Source: Flavisolibacter longurius (GTDB lineage: Bacteria > Bacteroidota > Bacteroidia > Chitinophagales > Chitinophagaceae). Taken from it: a DNA stretch of 64,000 bases. Below, in pieces: positions 61,883 to 64,000 of the stretch. The translations under genes and the position numbers were made by a program. The first letter of the stretch is position 1; every line of letters starts with the position of its first letter. The notes beneath the pieces are model-generated. The model was not told where the DNA came from. It searched no databases and saw nothing but the letters and a program-made list of their open reading frames with translations. The stretch lies in NCBI GenBank assembly GCA_013327885.1, contig JABUMY010000011.1, positions 157,174 to 221,173 on the forward strand, in the 5' to 3' direction.

Positions 61883-62468
61883 GCGGCGAAAATAGAAATT
61901 TAAGGTGGGTGGCAGAAAGAATTGTGGGTGGTGTTCAAGGGTGCTGTTTGAGAAAGAAGCAGCAGTAAAAATAAAATGGAAAAGCGCTGATATTTAAAAT
62001 GCAGGAAACTTTTATGCAATCATAAAATTGCCTTGCTTCTGTCATGAAAAGATCGGGGTTTAATAAATATTAAAATAATTTTGGATAAGGGTATTTTCTT
62101 ATTACCTTTAAAATGCCTTTGATTTTGTGCCGCAGGCAAAGCACATTTCATTTCTACAGGTAATTGCGAAATGTACTTTAAACCTAACTGTATTATCCTC
62201 TCTTAACCAACCTCGATATCCATGTTGCCAGGCAATGTATGCCTGATCTGTTTCCCTGTGCAAGCGCTAAAACGATCAACTTGTTTATTATGGCAATTCC
62301 AGTCGGAAGCGATGCAGTCTGCTATTTCCTGCCGCCAAGAGAATTCTTATTGATACAAATACTCCTTCACAGCCATTCGCCTCCTGTTATGCAGTATTCA
62401 TCTATTTTATAATGCCTGCCAGTACCTGAAGAGCCACGATAAGATTGAAAACTTCTTAAAAGAATTTT
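61883..62468. other. AT-rich intergenic region, upstream of surface protein
   Basis: Nearly 590 bp without a credible gene. I see an AAAGcACATTTC/GAAATGTaCTTT hairpin near 62138-62180 and a TTACCTTTA promoter-like string near 62102. The leader of the surface protein is therefore long, or the promoter lies far upstream. No terminator is clear for either direction. Confidence 0.4.
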
Positions 62469-64000
62469 ATGAAACTATGTACACGATTACTGAGTTTAGA
62501 ACCTTGCATTCACAAGCGGAGACAGGGTTTCGCTCTTGAGATCAAAGCAATTCTGGCTCTTATTCTGATTATGAGTTTCACTCAAGTCAGCCAGGCACAA
62601 GGCCCATGTAATGCGCATCGATATGATGCGGGTGATGGATGGCGTTTCAACGCAGCTGCCAATAGATGGGAGGCTGTAGGAATCAGCGGTCAGACACAGC
62701 CGCAGGGGATTGTAAGTTGTGGTAATTCTGCCGAAACGGAGAACAATTTACAAGCCTATCAGGGAAATTATGATCCTTCGCTATTTACGGTTTCGGTTCC
62801 TGGTGATTGTAATTTCCCCTCTCCAACTGCTGGCCAGAAAATGATCTGGTTTAATTTCGACATACGGCCACTTGCAGGAACCTTTCAGTTCCAGCTTGAA
62901 AGTTCAGGTGGGGCAGGTCAGGGAGTTCGTTGGGCTGTTTATTATGCAGATGATGCACATTCAGGCCCCCCTGGCGGTACATTTCCAAACGAGGCGTCCT
63001 ACCCCTCTGCAACAACAGGTGGCTCGGGTCCTGGCAATGGCTTATCCGGCAATTGTACCAATCAAACGCTTACGTATGCGGCTTGTGGTACAAGTTTTAC
63101 GGGTTGGGAAACGCTGACAGTTCCCTCATTTACCAAGCCCACAAATTATTACCTGGCAATATGGGCAGACAATGGTCAGGAGATCGTTACAAATGTGATT
63201 TTCAAATCTCGTTATGGCTGTGGTGGGTCCACGTGTGCACTTCAAAAATCGGGGGCAGATCAACTTACCTGTAACCCTGACGGTACGTACACGGTTTGTG
63301 CAACATTTGATGGCAGCGCTGGGAAATGGGCGCTTCAGGACAATGCTTCTGTGAAAGCAAGTTCTTACTCAGTTACAACATATGATCAATTTGGTGCACA
63401 GGTTAGTACGGCCACTAGTGCAAACATTGCTGATTTGATTTTGGAGTTGGGAACCACAGATGGTGCCAATTCTCAAAATGACGTCAAAGCTGTGATTTGT
63501 GCCACGTATCCATTGGGAAGTCCTTATGCCATTGCGTTGACGCCAAGCGGTACTCCTGCCGGTGCGGCTAGCGATTACGTTGCCTGCACTACAAGTGGAA
63601 GTTTTAGCGGCAATGGTTTAGAACAGGTGACGGCACCAACGGCGAGTGCAACGTCTCCGGCATGTGGCCAGACCAACGGCAGCATCCAGATCACCAACTA
63701 TGATGCAAGTGTGACCTACACCTTGCTTGAGGGCGGCAATCCGACGGGCATTGCGCATGTCAATGGTTTGTTCAGCAACGTGCCTCCGGATACCTATACC
63801 ATCCGGGCTTCCAAAACCGGCAGTTGCGATGCCACCAGCGGCAATGTGGTGGTTGGCAATCCGCCATCGAATCTGACGGCACCAACGGCGAGTGCAACGT
63901 CTCCGGCATGTGGCCAGACCAACGGCAGCATCCAGATCACCAACTATGATGCAAGTGTGACCTACACCTTGCTTGAGGGCGGCAATCCGACGGGCATTGC
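62469..64000 (+). CDS. Giant repeat-containing surface protein (SprB-like), N-terminal part
   Basis: 510 residues visible; the gene runs off the right edge. It has a long N-terminus with a late signal peptide (ending SFTQVSQAQ near residue 44), then a Cys-rich region with lectin- or adhesin-like beta segments, then perfect tandem repeats of 82 residues (246 bp) beginning APTASATSPACGQTNGS. The first copy starts at 63630 and the second at 63876. Repeats of this type (gliding adhesin SprB, choice-of-anchor and T9SS proteins) are cell-surface modules. No C-terminal sorting domain can be checked here. Confidence 0.85.
   Translation, partial: MKLCTRLLSLEPCIHKRRQGFALEIKAILALILIMSFTQVSQAQGPCNAHRYDAGDGWRFNAAANRWEAVGISGQTQPQGIVSCGNSAETENNLQAYQGNYDPSLFTVSVPGDCNFPSPTAGQKMIWFNFDIRPLAGTFQFQLESSGGAGQGVRWAVYYADDAHSGPPGGTFPNEASYPSATTGGSGPGNGLSGNCTNQTLTYAACGTSFTGWETLTVPSFTKPTNYYLAIWADNGQEIVTNVIFKSRYGCGGSTCALQKSGADQLTCNPDGTYTVCATFDGSAGKWALQDNASVKASSYSVTTYDQFGAQVSTATSANIADLILELGTTDGANSQNDVKAVICATYPLGSPYAIALTPSGTPAGAASDYVACTTSGSFSGNGLEQVTAPTASATSPACGQTNGSIQITNYDASVTYTLLEGGNPTGIAHVNGLFSNVPPDTYTIRASKTGSCDATSGNVVVGNPPSNLTAPTASATSPACGQTNGSIQITNYDASVTYTLLEGGNPTGI
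63630..64000 (+). repeat. Perfect 246-bp tandem repeat in surface-protein gene
   Basis: The 125 bp visible of the second unit (63876-64000) are identical to 63630-63754 at the nucleotide level. The array continues beyond the window. DNA-level identity implies recent expansion or gene conversion. Confidence 0.9.

Overview
The window looks like a chromosomal segment of a Bacteroidota species, most likely family Chitinophagaceae. The evidence is a GldB gliding lipoprotein next to NadE, a metalloprotease ending in a type IX secretion (T9SS) sorting domain, an outer-membrane-beta-barrel TonB receptor, TAnnTTTG-type promoter elements, and a general lack of Shine-Dalgarno sequences. By eye the G+C is near 50%, with AT-richer patches around 9.3-12.0 kb, 56.8-57.3 kb and 61.9-63.5 kb. 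No tRNA, rRNA, CRISPR array or complete insertion sequence was seen.

Layout. 0-2 kb: the N-terminal part of a UvrD-type helicase, coupled by an ATGA overlap to a DUF1016/YhcG PD-(D/E)XK nuclease. 2-9 kb: acyl-ACP desaturase, rhomboid protease, small proteins, RluE-like pseudouridine synthase, NTF2-fold secreted protein, dienelactone hydrolase, PhnA-like protein. 9-12.2 kb: an AT-richer cassette (lipoprotein plus frameshifted M43-like T9SS metalloprotease) followed by a relic of a second phnA 3' end. 12-22 kb: TldE/TldD pair, M28 peptidase, exonuclease III, YihY/BrkB, DedA, DUF4112, BON protein. 22-36 kb: DUF4345, Crp-like regulator divergent from a Bcr/CflA exporter, zinc alcohol dehydrogenase, porin-like protein, amidohydrolase-NTF2 fusion, TonB receptor, EEP phosphatase/nuclease, MtfA-like peptidase, TlpA protein. 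36-46 kb: metF, lptB, gldB, nadE, metallo-hydrolase, a TolB-like/barrel protein. 46-55 kb: a large TraB/GumN protein, class III aminotransferase, gamma carbonic anhydrase, a ParE-type toxin module, KorB, a CMD protein, a diheme cytochrome. 55-64 kb: gnd, a four-helix-bundle gene, zwf, a NUMOD4/HNH protein, ligA, and the start of a giant repeat-containing surface protein.

The most unusual signal is not a gene. Fifteen loci carry arrays of degenerate 7-bp (two loci 8-bp) direct repeats, in at least six sequence families. They sit in intergenic DNA, and most start or end within about 30 bp of a stop codon. Nine loci have a second array in inverse orientation nearby. One inverted octamer pair encloses the four-helix-bundle gene and splits gnd from zwf, so the block looks like a mobile element. 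Two loci share a conserved 19-20 bp cap next to their arrays. Two copies of a compound REP-like hairpin element (8.2 and 38.5 kb) form a second repeat class. Function and mobility of these repeats are inferred; the periodicity and inverted pairing are directly visible.
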